64,000 nucleotides of DNA from the NCBI RefSeq assembly GCF_001461695.1, contig NZ_AUTC01000143.1:1-64000 (forward strand), in the 5' to 3' direction. The notes under the pieces are model-generated. The model searched no databases. It worked only from the letters and a program-made list of their open reading frames with translations, and was not told the origin of the DNA. This document shows positions 1 through 8,740 of the stretch, piece after piece. Position numbers and translations under genes: made by a program. Each line of letters starts with the position of its first letter. Positions within the stretch are counted from its first letter, which is position 1. This stretch comes from Sinorhizobium fredii USDA 205. Lineage in GTDB: Bacteria; Pseudomonadota; Alphaproteobacteria; Rhizobiales; Rhizobiaceae.

Positions 1-1
1 T

Positions 2-400
2 TGGAAAATTCCAGTTCAGAACGATCCGATTTGCGGGAAGCACGTCAAACTCGAAGCCCGCAGGATCAAACTAACTGGCCTGCTCGCGGATTATTCCCAG
101 GATGTTCCGTACAACCTGCCGACAGCCGCTGCGCTCTATACGAAGAAGATCGCCGTTCTCACGGAGGCACTTAACCGACCTGAGGAACGCCAGGAAGCGG
201 GGGTGGCGCTGCGGTTGCTGATCCACAAAATTGTGCTCACACCCGGTCCGAAGCGGGGCGACATTGACGCCAATTTGCAAGGCGAACTCGGCACGATCAT
301 GACTTGGATCGCGCAGCAAAACGTTGAAAAGGTTCCCAGAACGCGCACTCCCGGAGGGGTTCTCGCGGGAGTGTCGTTATCGGTGGTTGCGGGGGCCTGA
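2..400 (+). CDS. Serine site-specific recombinase, C-terminal part (5' end outside window)
   Basis: This frame is open from the first bases of the window and ends in TGA, giving the last 132 residues of a larger protein. The tail contains LIHKIVLTPGPKRGDID followed by a short acidic/hydrophobic stretch, which is the pattern that ends many large serine recombinases after the recombinase and zinc-ribbon domains (family knowledge). Such enzymes excise or integrate mobile elements through a serine-DNA intermediate. The catalytic N-terminus is not visible, so activity cannot be judged. It suggests that the left edge of the window belongs to a transposon or integrative element. Confidence 0.7.
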   Translation, partial: WKIPVQNDPICGKHVKLEARRIKLTGLLADYSQDVPYNLPTAAALYTKKIAVLTEALNRPEERQEAGVALRLLIHKIVLTPGPKRGDIDANLQGELGTIMTWIAQQNVEKVPRTRTPGGVLAGVSLSVVAGA

Positions 401-680
401 TGGCATGGAGACTTGTAAATTTTCCGCCTCAAGCCGGCTTTACGGCGACAATTTCCGCTTCGCGGACTAAGCGGTCGTCGCCAAGCCGATTGCCGGATGA
501 CGTGTTCGGGGCCGCTTGCTGCCTGTCCGATTCTGGCCGAAAAACTGAGTAAGCCGCCGTTCGGCTGACGACCCCTTTGCGGTCGTTCGAGAATCAAAGG
601 CAGTTGTCTGAAAGCTTCCTATTCGTGAGGATACCCACTAATTTGCCCTGCAATCTTTCTTCCGGCGAAATGGAGCGTCG

Positions 681-1814
681 ATGGCCCCTTGGATTCCCAT
701 GGCGGTGTTACCCAGCGCGTCCGTGCGCGAACCGATCGCCATGGACGACATCGCACTTCTCCCGCCCACCGACCCACGGGTTAAGGCTGCCGGCCGTCGC
801 CAGCCGCGTCTCCTGAAATTTCTCCGCCGCTTCTCGGATGCGTTCGGTCAGAAAGTCGAGCCGTCGGTTCTCATGATCCGGGAAGCAGCGCCGCAGCATT
901 TTCGTGGCACATCCCCGGTAGCCGGCTTTCGCGATGCGGTCTCGATATCGGTGATCACGGGTGGCCGCGCCGTTATGGTGACGCACAATTCTGGCATGCA
1001 GCGACCGATTTGGGCGGAGTGCCTGTCGATATATCCATGGATGCTCGACAAGTTCGGCGAAGACCTGATCACTAACAACTCGTCGATGCTGGGAGTGCAC
1101 GACCTCGACCTTTTCCGCGGCCAGTCCGTGCCGGGCTTCAGCACTGCCGGTATCGACCTGTCGGATGTCGACACGCCCCTCTTTGCGGAGTTGTCCCGGC
1201 GATGGGCACGTCGGTTCGGTCGCGAGAATGTGGAGTGGGAGGATCGGGCAATCTTCCGGTCGCTCAACATGGCGTACCAGGCGAGCATGATGCCGGGCGG
1301 TCAGGAGGCGACCTTCTACGATATCGGTCGCCTGATCACTTTGTGGGTTAGCGCGATGGAAATCCTAATCCACCCTGGACCTGGGGGCGGCGCCTACAAG
1401 TCTGGCGTCATGGATTTGCTCGATAGCGCCCCATGGTGTGACGATGGGTTGAAGGCTTTGGCTCATCCGGTTCCGAAGACCAAGAGCACTACCCAAGATC
1501 GCACATTGGCGTCATTGATCTACTTCCGCATCGATGCCTTGAGATCCGATTTCATGCACGGCAACGATGTCACCGACGAGCACTTGGTCACCGACAATGG
1601 AACCCATCTCCTGCACGTGGCCGCGTCGCTGTATCGGACGGCCCTCGCCACCAAGATCGGTGTCCTGCCGCCGGCATTCGAAGATGGCATTGAGTTCGAT
1701 GAGGTCAAGTTCCTGGAAAAATTCAGTGCCTACAGTGACTGGAAAGGCCCGCAACGGCGTCACGAGCGCGCCATTCTGAAGGCCATGGCGCTGCCCGAGG
1801 GTGACGAGCAATAG
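681..1814 (+). CDS. Unknown protein with a HEPN/ApeA-like C-terminal motif
   Basis: A 377-residue protein of no family I can name with certainty. The start was chosen because GGAG lies five bases upstream of the ATG. There is no signal peptide and no membrane segment. In the C-terminal third (about residue 285) it carries ALRSDFMHGNDV, which fits the R-x4-H signature of HEPN domains, with a helix-rich context resembling ApeA-type HEPN proteins. HEPN proteins are often RNases in toxin-antitoxin or anti-phage systems, or RNA-binding partners. No antitoxin or nucleotidyltransferase partner is seen beside it. The neighbours are a recombinase fragment upstream and a convergent NUDIX gene. A defence role is inference only. 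Confidence 0.65.
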   Translation: MAPWIPMAVLPSASVREPIAMDDIALLPPTDPRVKAAGRRQPRLLKFLRRFSDAFGQKVEPSVLMIREAAPQHFRGTSPVAGFRDAVSISVITGGRAVMVTHNSGMQRPIWAECLSIYPWMLDKFGEDLITNNSSMLGVHDLDLFRGQSVPGFSTAGIDLSDVDTPLFAELSRRWARRFGRENVEWEDRAIFRSLNMAYQASMMPGGQEATFYDIGRLITLWVSAMEILIHPGPGGGAYKSGVMDLLDSAPWCDDGLKALAHPVPKTKSTTQDRTLASLIYFRIDALRSDFMHGNDVTDEHLVTDNGTHLLHVAASLYRTALATKIGVLPPAFEDGIEFDEVKFLEKFSAYSDWKGPQRRHERAILKAMALPEGDEQ

Positions 1815-1996
1815 ATTGCAACTGCGGTGGTGACACCGGCTGGCGAGGGTTCCGAGAAGCCGGATGCGGACGGTCCGCAATCCACCCCCCATTGAGACTA
1901 GACAAATCCTTTGATCATTGGCCTTGCAAAAGGTTCATTCCGGCAGGACCGGGGCCGGAAGCGACATTGCATGGCGACTAACGCCTTCCGGAAACG

Positions 1997-2512
1997 CTAG
2001 CCTCTAGGTTTCGATGCCTTTCGCTGTTTAAAGCCGCGCAGCAGTGTTTTCAGCTCGGGCTCACTGACACGTCTGGCTGCTTCCTCGGGACTGACCCATT
2101 CAAGAATCCGCTGCCCCTTTTCCTTGAAGTCTTCTTTCTCCTCAGTCACCCTGAGCTGAAAGACATCTACCAGGCATGGTACAAGCTCCCGGCCCTCTAG
2201 CGCCTTCAAGTATGTGAAGCGACCAACCGGCCGCTTTTTCACTTCTCCACGTATCCCAGCCTCTTCCCACGCTTCCGTAGCTGCAGCTTCAAACGGCTTT
2301 TTCCCCTTGATGGGCCACCCTTTGGGAATAATCCACCGCCCGCTGTCTCTCGACGTTGTCAAAAGTATTTCTATTCCAGACGCTTCGCGTTTGTCGCGGA
2401 AGCACAGTGCCCCATATTGCTGCGCGAAATTCCCAGCAAATAGTTTATCGGGCACAGTGGCCAATTGGCGAAGAAGAGCGTGTGGCTCCTGTGACCGTGC
2501 TTTTTTCACCAT
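1997..2512 (-). CDS. NUDIX hydrolase
   Basis: NUDIX enzymes hydrolyse nucleoside diphosphates linked to another moiety. The core reads WIIPKGWPIKGKKP and then TEAWEEAGI, matching the NUDIX box, with Thr in place of the usual Arg of REUxEE but both metal-binding glutamates kept. The 171-residue form starts at an ATG preceded by GGCAGG about 12 bases away; longer in-frame starts exist at 2575 and 2698 but add low-complexity sequence untypical of the family. The closest type is the small rhizobial group resembling diphosphoinositol-polyphosphate or ADP-ribose hydrolases; the substrate cannot be read from the sequence. It is convergent with the HEPN-like gene. Confidence 0.82.
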   Translation of the reverse strand: MVKKARSQEPHALLRQLATVPDKLFAGNFAQQYGALCFRDKREASGIEILLTTSRDSGRWIIPKGWPIKGKKPFEAAATEAWEEAGIRGEVKKRPVGRFTYLKALEGRELVPCLVDVFQLRVTEEKEDFKEKGQRILEWVSPEEAARRVSEPELKTLLRGFKQRKASKPRG

Positions 2513-2879
2513 TAAGATTGAACCTGCCAGCGGTTTCACCTCGCCCGTGAGCGACTGCTGTGAATTGTGACACATAACGGTCGCGTCGTCTTGGAGTACC
2601 GCGGGGCTTGGCCAGCGAATATCGTGATCGCTTCTATTCTGCAACGGCGGCCGCTTAGGGGCCGTAGGCCGACCATCCGCTGCTAGGCCGCGCAACACGA
2701 AAAGCGGACATGCCAGTTCTCGCCCGCAAGGTCAGGGATCGCCCCGATGCAGACCTCGAACGTCAGAATGCCAAGGTCCGTTTTGGGTGGAGGGCGGAAG
2801 TTCAATGTGATGGCGATGAACGTCTGCAGTGCAGACTGAGCGGTCTTCCACTTGGCGACGATGACACTCATCCGACGAA

Positions 2880-3207
2880 GCGCCTTTTCCAGTGCCTTGT
2901 TTTCCAGCTCTTGAAGCAGCCGAAACAGGGCGGGGAAGTCGTCGCCAATTAGCTTGGGTTCGGAACCGATTTTGGGTAGCCAGTCAGACTTGCTACAGCA
3001 CCGTCCCCAAAGTCCACAACCACGATCCGGCCTTCGCGTACCTTTTCGATTTGACGACGCGACCAACCTCCCAAGGGTCCTGGCCGTCTTTTGCAGTCCC
3101 TCCCAAATTTACAGGGGCAAACCCTCGCCAGCGAAGTTGACGAGATCAGCCAGCTCCTTTGCTTCTGTTTCGCTCGCGACTCGTAGCGGTGGCGCAAGCT
3201 GGATCAT
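2880..3207 (-). pseudogene. GNAT-family N-acetyltransferase relic
   Basis: A good start exists (ATG at 3207 with GGAGG seven bases upstream) and the first residues, ending ADLVNFAGEGLPL, match the N-terminus of a GNAT family. Codon 33 is TAA at 3111-3109, where relatives have an aromatic residue before LW. The rest of the domain is recognisable only by switching frames: GQDPWEVGR in one frame, RIVVVDFGDGAVASLTGYP in another, and DDFPALFRLLQELEN in a third. At least one nonsense change and three frameshifts are therefore needed. Downstream of about 2880 similarity stops, and the acetyl-CoA binding motif is not found. This is a decayed gene. Confidence 0.6.
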
Positions 3208-3450
3208 TTGGATCCTCCGGAAGCGCTCGGGCGGAGATTTATCACAAGAGGGGTCGGTTCCCGCTGAGGGTGAAATGACACCCAAAGCATTTGGTTTGCG
3301 GGCAACGATATTCGCCGGTCAGCAAGAATTCAGGCTACTGGTCGCGTTCCTTGAGACTGTCGCGAGACGTTGAGGGAAATCCCTCATTCACAGCGCGCCT
3401 GTTCGACGCCTATAATCATCGGCATGTCAACACCAACGATGGAGAAAACC

Positions 3451-4329
3451 ATGGCGACCGAGCAATCCGAAGACAAGCGCCCGACCCCGGATCGTGCCGA
3501 GGACAATGCGTTCTTTCCCTCTCCCTATTCGCTCAGTCAGTTCACCTCGCCGAAGTCCGACCTCAGCGGCGCGGACTATCCCAATCCTTACACGGGAAGG
3601 CGCTGGAAGATTCTGATGATTGGTGCCGACGAGCGCTATCTGCTGACCGACAACGGCACGATGTTCTCGACGGGGAACCATCCCGTGGAAACGCTACTGC
3701 CGATGTACCATCTCGACAAAGCCGGCTTTTCGTTCGACGTCGCGACGGTGTCCGGCAACCCCGTCAAGTTCGAACTCTGGGCGATGCCGTCCGAGGATGC
3801 AGAGGTCAAGGGCCTGTTCGCGAAGTATCGCGACCAGTTCAAGAAGCCGCTGAAGCTCGCTGATGTGATCAAGAAGAACCTCGGTGACGACTCCGACTAC
3901 ATCGCCGTCTTCATCCCTGGCGGCCATGGCGCCCTGATCGGCTTGCCCGAGAGCGAAGAGGTGAAGGCGGTCCTCGAATGGGCCGCAGCCAAGGACAAGT
4001 TCATGATCTCGCTGTGCCACGGGCCGGCAGCCTTCCTCGCCGCAGGCATCGGAAAAACGAAGGACAGCTACATCTACAACGGCTACAAGATCTGCGCCTT
4101 TCCAGACAGTATCGACGCAAAGACGCCCGATATGGGCTACATGCCCGGTCATCTGACCTGGGCCTTCGGCGAGAAGCTGAAGGCGCTCGGCTTTGAGATC
4201 GTCAACACCGATATCTCCGGCATGACCCACCAAGATCGGAAGATGCTGACCGGCGACAGTCCGCTCGCGGGCAATGCGCTGGGCAAGCTTGCGGCCAAGG
4301 CTCTCCTTCAGGAAGTCGCTTCCGCTTGA
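3451..4329 (+). CDS. hchA: HchA/Hsp31-type DJ-1/PfpI superfamily protein (glyoxalase III, protein deglycase)
   Basis: The 292-residue protein has the full HchA layout, including [14 protein letters not shown] and the nucleophile elbow [12 protein letters not shown] with Cys189, near the position of Cys185 in E. coli Hsp31 (283 residues). Hsp31 acts as a chaperone and glyoxalase III, and deglycase activity is reported. The start at 3451 has GGAGA six bases upstream; in-frame ATGs at 3424 and 3439 lack this. It is cytosolic, with no signal peptide. A LuxR-type regulator follows about 95 bp downstream and then an SDR, so the three may form a carbonyl-stress response group (inference). Confidence 0.9.
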   Translation: MATEQSEDKRPTPDRAEDNAFFPSPYSLSQFTSPKSDLSGADYPNPYTGRRWKILMIGADERYLLTDNGTMFSTGNHPVETLLPMYHLDKAGFSFDVATVSGNPVKFELWAMPSEDAEVKGLFAKYRDQFKKPLKLADVIKKNLGDDSDYIAVFIPGGHGALIGLPESEEVKAVLEWAAAKDKFMISLCHGPAAFLAAGIGKTKDSYIYNGYKICAFPDSIDAKTPDMGYMPGHLTWAFGEKLKALGFEIVNTDISGMTHQDRKMLTGDSPLAGNALGKLAAKALLQEVASA

Positions 4330-4423
4330 ATGACAGAAGCGGGACAGGTGTCATGGGTTTCCCAACATCCGTCCCGCATCCTGCCTCGCAGAGATTTGCC
4401 GCTCCGATTGATGGACGGAAGGT

Positions 4424-5128
4424 ATGGATCCGATCGTCGACACTGTCATCGCCATTGAGACCAGCGACGACCTCCCGTCGATCCAGCAAGCCGTGCGAGC
4501 CGTCTCGCAACCGCTCGGCTATGACCGCTTCTTCTTGTTCTCCGCCTCCCCGGCGCGAGATGAACTGGTCGAGAAAATCTATTGGGCGGAGGGCGACTGG
4601 TTCGGTGACGGCGAGACCGTCGATGCCCAAACCTATGTCCGCCGCTGCCCAGTGACGCGTCATGTGCTCGAGACGGACGAACCGTTCTTCTGGACCAAGA
4701 CCGTCTCGGCGCGCGGCGAGAAGTATCGCGTGGTCAAGGGCCCCAGAGGCGCCGGGATCCATGGTTTGCAGGTTCCCATCTTTGGCCGCGCTGGTCTCGA
4801 AGGCGCGATGAGTTTCGGCGGGACGCACATCGATGGAGCGGTGCGAACCCGTCTCATGCTGACGATCGTCGGCGCGGCAGCGTTCCGTTCGGCCCGCCGC
4901 CTGATCGAAGCACGCGAGCAGAAGGGAACGGTGAACCTCTCTGCACGTGAGAAGGAAGTGTTGCGCTGGATCGCCGCCGGCCGTCGTCAAGCCGACATAG
5001 CGGCGACGCTCGGCCTGTCCGAGCGGACTGTGGAGAACCATCTGCGCCGCATACGGCTTCGCCTGGCGGTGGCGACGACGGCACAGGCCGTCAAAGTCGC
5101 GATCCAGGCCGGCGAGATCGAGGGCTGA
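4424..5128 (+). CDS. LuxR-type regulator with autoinducer-binding-like domain (LuxR solo)
   Basis: The 234-residue protein has an N-terminal autoinducer-binding-like domain (about 15-150) and a C-terminal LuxR helix-turn-helix (LSAREKEVLRWIAAG then LSERTVENHLRR). The region RRCPVTRHVLETDEPFFW aligns with the ligand pocket block: the family Asp-Pro is Cys-Pro here, while the following Trp and a later Gly are kept. The conserved Asp contacts the acyl-homoserine-lactone amide in TraR/LuxR, so the ligand may be different (inference). No luxI homologue is present in the window. It sits between hchA and an SDR, all on the plus strand. Confidence 0.87.
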   Translation: MDPIVDTVIAIETSDDLPSIQQAVRAVSQPLGYDRFFLFSASPARDELVEKIYWAEGDWFGDGETVDAQTYVRRCPVTRHVLETDEPFFWTKTVSARGEKYRVVKGPRGAGIHGLQVPIFGRAGLEGAMSFGGTHIDGAVRTRLMLTIVGAAAFRSARRLIEAREQKGTVNLSAREKEVLRWIAAGRRQADIAATLGLSERTVENHLRRIRLRLAVATTAQAVKVAIQAGEIEG

Positions 5129-5166
5129 CGCAAGGCGCGGCGTTTTGTTGTGCAGGAGGTGACGAA

Positions 5167-5940
5167 ATGGGCAAGACCATCCTCATAACGGGCGCCGCAA
5201 CCGGCTTCGGCCGCGGTGTCGCGCTAGGCCTCGCGGCGCGCGGCCACAAGGTGATCGCGGGCTGCCAGATCTGGCCGCAGGTCTGGGAATTGCGCAATGC
5301 GGCGAAGGTGGAAGACGTCGAAATGCAGGTCATCAAGCTCGACGTGCTGAACGAGATCGACCGCACCAGCGCATTCGGGCTGGAGATCGATGTCTTGTTC
5401 AACAATGCGGGCATTATGGAATCGGGGCCGCTGGTCGAGATCCCGATGTCCGTGTTCCGCTCAGTCTTCGAGACCAACGTCTTCGCGGCGCTAGAACTCG
5501 CGCAGGGTTTCGCGCGCGCCATGGTGAAGCGTGGCTCCGGTCGGATCGTTTGGACCTCGTCCGTGGCAGGTTTGGTCAAGGTTCCGTTCGATGGCGCCTA
5601 TGCCGCCTCCAAGCACGCGGTCGAGGGCATCTGCTCGGCCATGCACGAGGAGCTGAAGCCCTATGGCGTCGAGGTTATAACGGTGAATCCGGGTGCCTTC
5701 CGCACCGGGTTCAACGACACCGGCATGGAGAGCATGGACCAGTGGTGGAACCAGGGCGAGCGCGTCGTCGATCACTGGCCTGTGCGCGAACTCACCCACC
5801 AGCATGATCCCGCCGAGATGATCGAAGCCATCATCGAGGTGATCGAAGCTGACAAGCCGCTTTACCGCACGGTCCGACCCGTCAGCGCCGAGGAGATGGT
5901 CCGCAAGGAGCAGGCTGAGATCTGGAACCGGCAAGCTTAG
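5167..5940 (+). CDS. Short-chain dehydrogenase/reductase (classical SDR)
   Basis: The 257-residue protein has the NAD(P)-binding TGAATGFGRG near the N-terminus, NNAG at about residue 82, and the catalytic Ser-Tyr-Lys set in WTSSVAGLV and YAASKHA. These enzymes reduce carbonyls or oxidise alcohols; the substrate is unknown. It resembles the SDR at 28502 in motif context (GFG glycine motif, a divergent C-terminus ending in a Trp-rich segment). An AGGAGG-like site precedes the ATG. It follows the LuxR gene by about 40 bp and is probably cotranscribed. Confidence 0.88.
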   Translation: MGKTILITGAATGFGRGVALGLAARGHKVIAGCQIWPQVWELRNAAKVEDVEMQVIKLDVLNEIDRTSAFGLEIDVLFNNAGIMESGPLVEIPMSVFRSVFETNVFAALELAQGFARAMVKRGSGRIVWTSSVAGLVKVPFDGAYAASKHAVEGICSAMHEELKPYGVEVITVNPGAFRTGFNDTGMESMDQWWNQGERVVDHWPVRELTHQHDPAEMIEAIIEVIEADKPLYRTVRPVSAEEMVRKEQAEIWNRQA

Positions 5941-6040
5941 AGCCGGTTTCGCGACATGGTGACGAGATAAAACGATACATTGCAAGGCATCGAATATGCA
6001 CTTCAGGAAGTCGCTCGCGATGTAGGCAATGCCTGACCTT

Positions 6041-6055
6041 TTGTCGTTTCGACAA
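6041..6055. promoter_or_regulatory. 15-bp perfect palindrome upstream of the hemB-like gene
   Basis: The sequence TTGTCG-TTT-CGACAA is a perfect inverted repeat with a 3-nt spacer, 83 bp upstream of the HemB-like start codon and in the only sizeable non-coding gap here. It has the size of a dimeric regulator's operator. The cognate regulator is unknown. Confidence 0.35.
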
Positions 6056-6137
6056 GCGGTGACAAATCCCAAGCGGTGGGAAGCCTCAACCGTCTCGGCG
6101 ATCCGATCTACTCCCAACCGATAGAACAAGTTTCAGT

Positions 6138-7124
6138 ATGTGCACTTCGAAATTTCCATCCGTCCGGCCAAGACGCTTACGCAGGGATGGCATGCTGCGA
6201 TCCATATTTGCAGAAACACATGTAACCGCCGACGATCTCGTTTATCCGCTATTCGTGGAGGAGGATACTGCGGAGAAGCTGCCCATCGCTTCAATGCCGG
6301 GCGTTTTTCGCGTACCGGAAGCGCAACTTGCTGAAGAGGTGGCCTCTCTTTATCGCGACGGCGTCAAGGCCGTTATTCTCTTCGGTGTTTCGCATCACAA
6401 GACCGAGGACGGGTGCGATTCTTGGAGTGACAACGGATTGCTTGCGCGGATGATCAGAACCGCAAAGCAGGCAGCGCCGTATATGGTGGTGATCTGCGAT
6501 AACTGCGTGTGTGAATACACCACGCACGGCCATTGCGGCGTGGTCGTGGACCGGCAAGTCGACAACGATCTGACGCTTGAAAACCTCGGCAAACAGGTCA
6601 TTACCGCCGCGCGGGCGGGCGCCGATCTCGTGGCGCCGTCGTCGATGATGGACGGGCAAGTAGCATACTTGCGTCAGTCGCTGGACGCGGCGGGTTTCTC
6701 CGGTATGCCGATCATGGCTTATTCGACCAAGTTCGCCTCCAGTTTCTACGGCCCTTTCCGGATCGCCGCGCAAAGCAGCGTCCAGGGCGATCGCAGAGGT
6801 TATCAGATCGATCCGCCGAACGGTCGTGAAGGCATTCGCGAATCCCTTCTCGACGAAGCCGAAGGCGCAGACATACTGATGGTTAAGCCTGGCATGCCCT
6901 ATCTCGACATCCTGGCACGCCTGCGTGAAAAAACGCGCACCTGCCAATCGCCGTCTACCAGGGCAAACGGCGAGTACGCGATGATCAAGTTCGCCGCTGA
7001 GGCCGGGGCGATCGACGAAAAGGATGCCGTCCGCGAAACGCTCGCTGCATTCAAGCGCGCCGGTGCGGATCTGGTCATCAGCTATTTTGCGCGCGAATTC
7101 GTTCAAGGATTGTTTGATGAGTAG
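6138..7124 (+). CDS. hemB: Delta-aminolevulinic acid dehydratase (porphobilinogen synthase)-like protein, probably an accessory copy
   Basis: Porphobilinogen synthase condenses two 5-aminolevulinates in tetrapyrrole synthesis. The 328-residue protein has the cysteine-rich zinc-type site ICDNCVCEYTTHGHCG and both active-site lysine motifs (YSTKFASSFYGPFR and MVKPGMPYLD). Between LREKTR and NGEYAMIK the residues TCQSPSTRA do not fit the family. Reading positions 6950-6975 one frame over restores LPIAVYQG, the normal sequence, so the gene carries two compensating indels. This segment contributes to the substrate site, so activity is doubtful. No clear ribosome site precedes the ATG. A quinone oxidoreductase and a SnoaL-like gene follow. 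Confidence 0.85.
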   Translation: MCTSKFPSVRPRRLRRDGMLRSIFAETHVTADDLVYPLFVEEDTAEKLPIASMPGVFRVPEAQLAEEVASLYRDGVKAVILFGVSHHKTEDGCDSWSDNGLLARMIRTAKQAAPYMVVICDNCVCEYTTHGHCGVVVDRQVDNDLTLENLGKQVITAARAGADLVAPSSMMDGQVAYLRQSLDAAGFSGMPIMAYSTKFASSFYGPFRIAAQSSVQGDRRGYQIDPPNGREGIRESLLDEAEGADILMVKPGMPYLDILARLREKTRTCQSPSTRANGEYAMIKFAAEAGAIDEKDAVRETLAAFKRAGADLVISYFAREFVQGLFDE

Positions 7125-7278
7125 TGGTCATCTGCGTACTCGCGCTTCAATGCATGGAAGTAGATCGGGCCGGCTGGCACCTGCGAAACCAGTCGGTCCC
7201 TGCAAGCAGCCGCAAGTCAATCCTGGAACCGTGTGGCGATAGAACTCAGTTCCAACAATGGCAAGTCCGAGAGAAACA

Positions 7279-8283
7279 ATGCTTCTACCCGAGTTCATGA
7301 ATGAGATAGAGATCACCGCTCCTGGCGGTCCAGAAATGCTCAAGCTGCGGAAATCGCCTGTGCCACAACCGAAGGCCGGAGAGATACTGGTCAAGGTCGA
7401 GGCCGCGGGTGTCAACCGACCGGACGTCATTCAACGTCAGGGGCACTACCCGATGCCGCCTGGCGTCAATCCGATCCCTGGTCTTGAAGTTGCCGGAACC
7501 GTGGTCGCTGTCGGCGACGATGTTACCGATTACCGGATAGGCGACCGAGTGTGCGGCCTGACCAACGGGGGTGGCTACGCCGAGTACTGCCTTCTGCCGG
7601 CGACGCAAGCCTTGCCTGTCCCGGCCGGGATGACGGCTGTCGAGGCTGCCGCTATACCCGAAACCTTTTTTACCGTGTGGGCTAACCTGTTTCAAATGGC
7701 GGGAGCCAAACGCGGTGACACGGTCCTGATTCACGGTGGCACCAGCGGCATTGGCACCACCGCACTTATATTGTGCAAGGAACTCGGTATCGAGGCCTTT
7801 GCAACCGCCGGGTCCGAACAGAAATGCGAGGCTATTGCGGCCCTCGGCGGAAAGCCGATCAACTATCGCAGCAGCGATTTTGCGGCCGAAGTGCTAGCGC
7901 AGACAGGCGGGCGCGGTGTCGACATCATTCTCGATATCATGGGCGGCTCCTACATCAAGGGGAACCTGAAAGCCCTGGCGCGCGACGGACGGCTAGTCGT
8001 GATCGGCTTCCTTGGAGGAACCGTCGCGGACGGCGTTGATCTCCAGGCGATGGCCTTAAAGCGCGCAACGATCACCGGCTCCACCATGCGTGCGCGCACC
8101 GCGCCGGAAAAGGCGCAGATTGCCGCCGAGCTTCGCGCGCAGGTCTGGCCGCTTTTGGAAGCGGGCAAGTGCCGACCGATCATCCACCATGTTTTCCCGC
8201 TGGCCGACGCGTCGTTGGCTCATGCCGTAATGGAAAGCGGGGATCATGTCGGGAAAATCGTTCTCCGGGTTGATGACGAATGA
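7279..8283 (+). CDS. NAD(P)H:quinone oxidoreductase, zinc-independent MDR family (PIG3-like)
   Basis: The 334-residue protein has the medium-chain reductase layout: GroES-like domain with VKVEAAGVNRPDVIQRQGHYP, then the nucleotide-binding IHGGTSGIGTTALILCK. The structural and catalytic zinc cysteine clusters of alcohol dehydrogenases are missing, which is typical of the quinone oxidoreductase group. It probably reduces quinones or reactive enones with NADPH in the cytosol. The start at 7279 has GAGAG five bases upstream; another in-frame ATG at 7258 lacks a site. The gene ends about 40 bp before the SnoaL-like gene and may share its operon. Confidence 0.88.
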   Translation: MLLPEFMNEIEITAPGGPEMLKLRKSPVPQPKAGEILVKVEAAGVNRPDVIQRQGHYPMPPGVNPIPGLEVAGTVVAVGDDVTDYRIGDRVCGLTNGGGYAEYCLLPATQALPVPAGMTAVEAAAIPETFFTVWANLFQMAGAKRGDTVLIHGGTSGIGTTALILCKELGIEAFATAGSEQKCEAIAALGGKPINYRSSDFAAEVLAQTGGRGVDIILDIMGGSYIKGNLKALARDGRLVVIGFLGGTVADGVDLQAMALKRATITGSTMRARTAPEKAQIAAELRAQVWPLLEAGKCRPIIHHVFPLADASLAHAVMESGDHVGKIVLRVDDE

Positions 8284-8322
8284 CCAGCCTATTGCTGTTT
8301 CTCTCAGGAAAGGGAGGTTTGC

Positions 8323-8740
8323 ATGTCCTTGATTGACACTGCTGAGCAGTTCTTCACGCACTATAGCAACCGGGACGTCGATGCGATGGTTTCGCTATTC
8401 ACCGACGATGGCACCATCAACTATTACCCCGCCGACTTGCGGGGACGCGCGTCGGAGGCAGGGCGAGGTATATGGGGCGCCCTGATCGATGTATTTCCCG
8501 ATCTGACCAACGAGGTGACGGCTACCTATGGCAGCGCCGATGGAAAAATCCGTGACGGTTGAAGTGACGATAAGCGGGACCCAGTCGAAGGACGCCTTCG
8601 GTATCAAGAACAAGGGGCTACACTACGTCCTTCCGCATGTGTTCATCGTGCATGGTGATGAGCAGAACCGGATCAAGCACATGGTGGCATATTGGGACAA
8701 TGCTGGCTGGTATTCGCAACTGGGACGAAGCCATATTTAA
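8323..8740 (+). pseudogene. SnoaL-like (NTF2-fold) protein, frameshifted
   Basis: The start at 8323 has GGGAGG five bases upstream and encodes an N-terminal SnoaL-like half (FFTHYSNRDVDAMVSLF, then a VFPDLTNEV segment). The frame then stops after GKIRDG. The second half (VTVEVTISGTQSKDAFG to MVAYWDNAGWYSQLG) lies in the next frame. The switch coincides with an A5 run at 8544-8548, so a single-base indel explains the break. These small proteins act as cyclases, isomerases or detoxification factors. Either the gene is recently broken or the base run is miscalled. Confidence 0.75.

Noticed and set aside
2683..2880. Continuation of the GNAT relic as a real gene
   Set aside because: The frame stays open but similarity to acetyltransferases ends near 2880, and no motif or ribosome site supports an independent gene.
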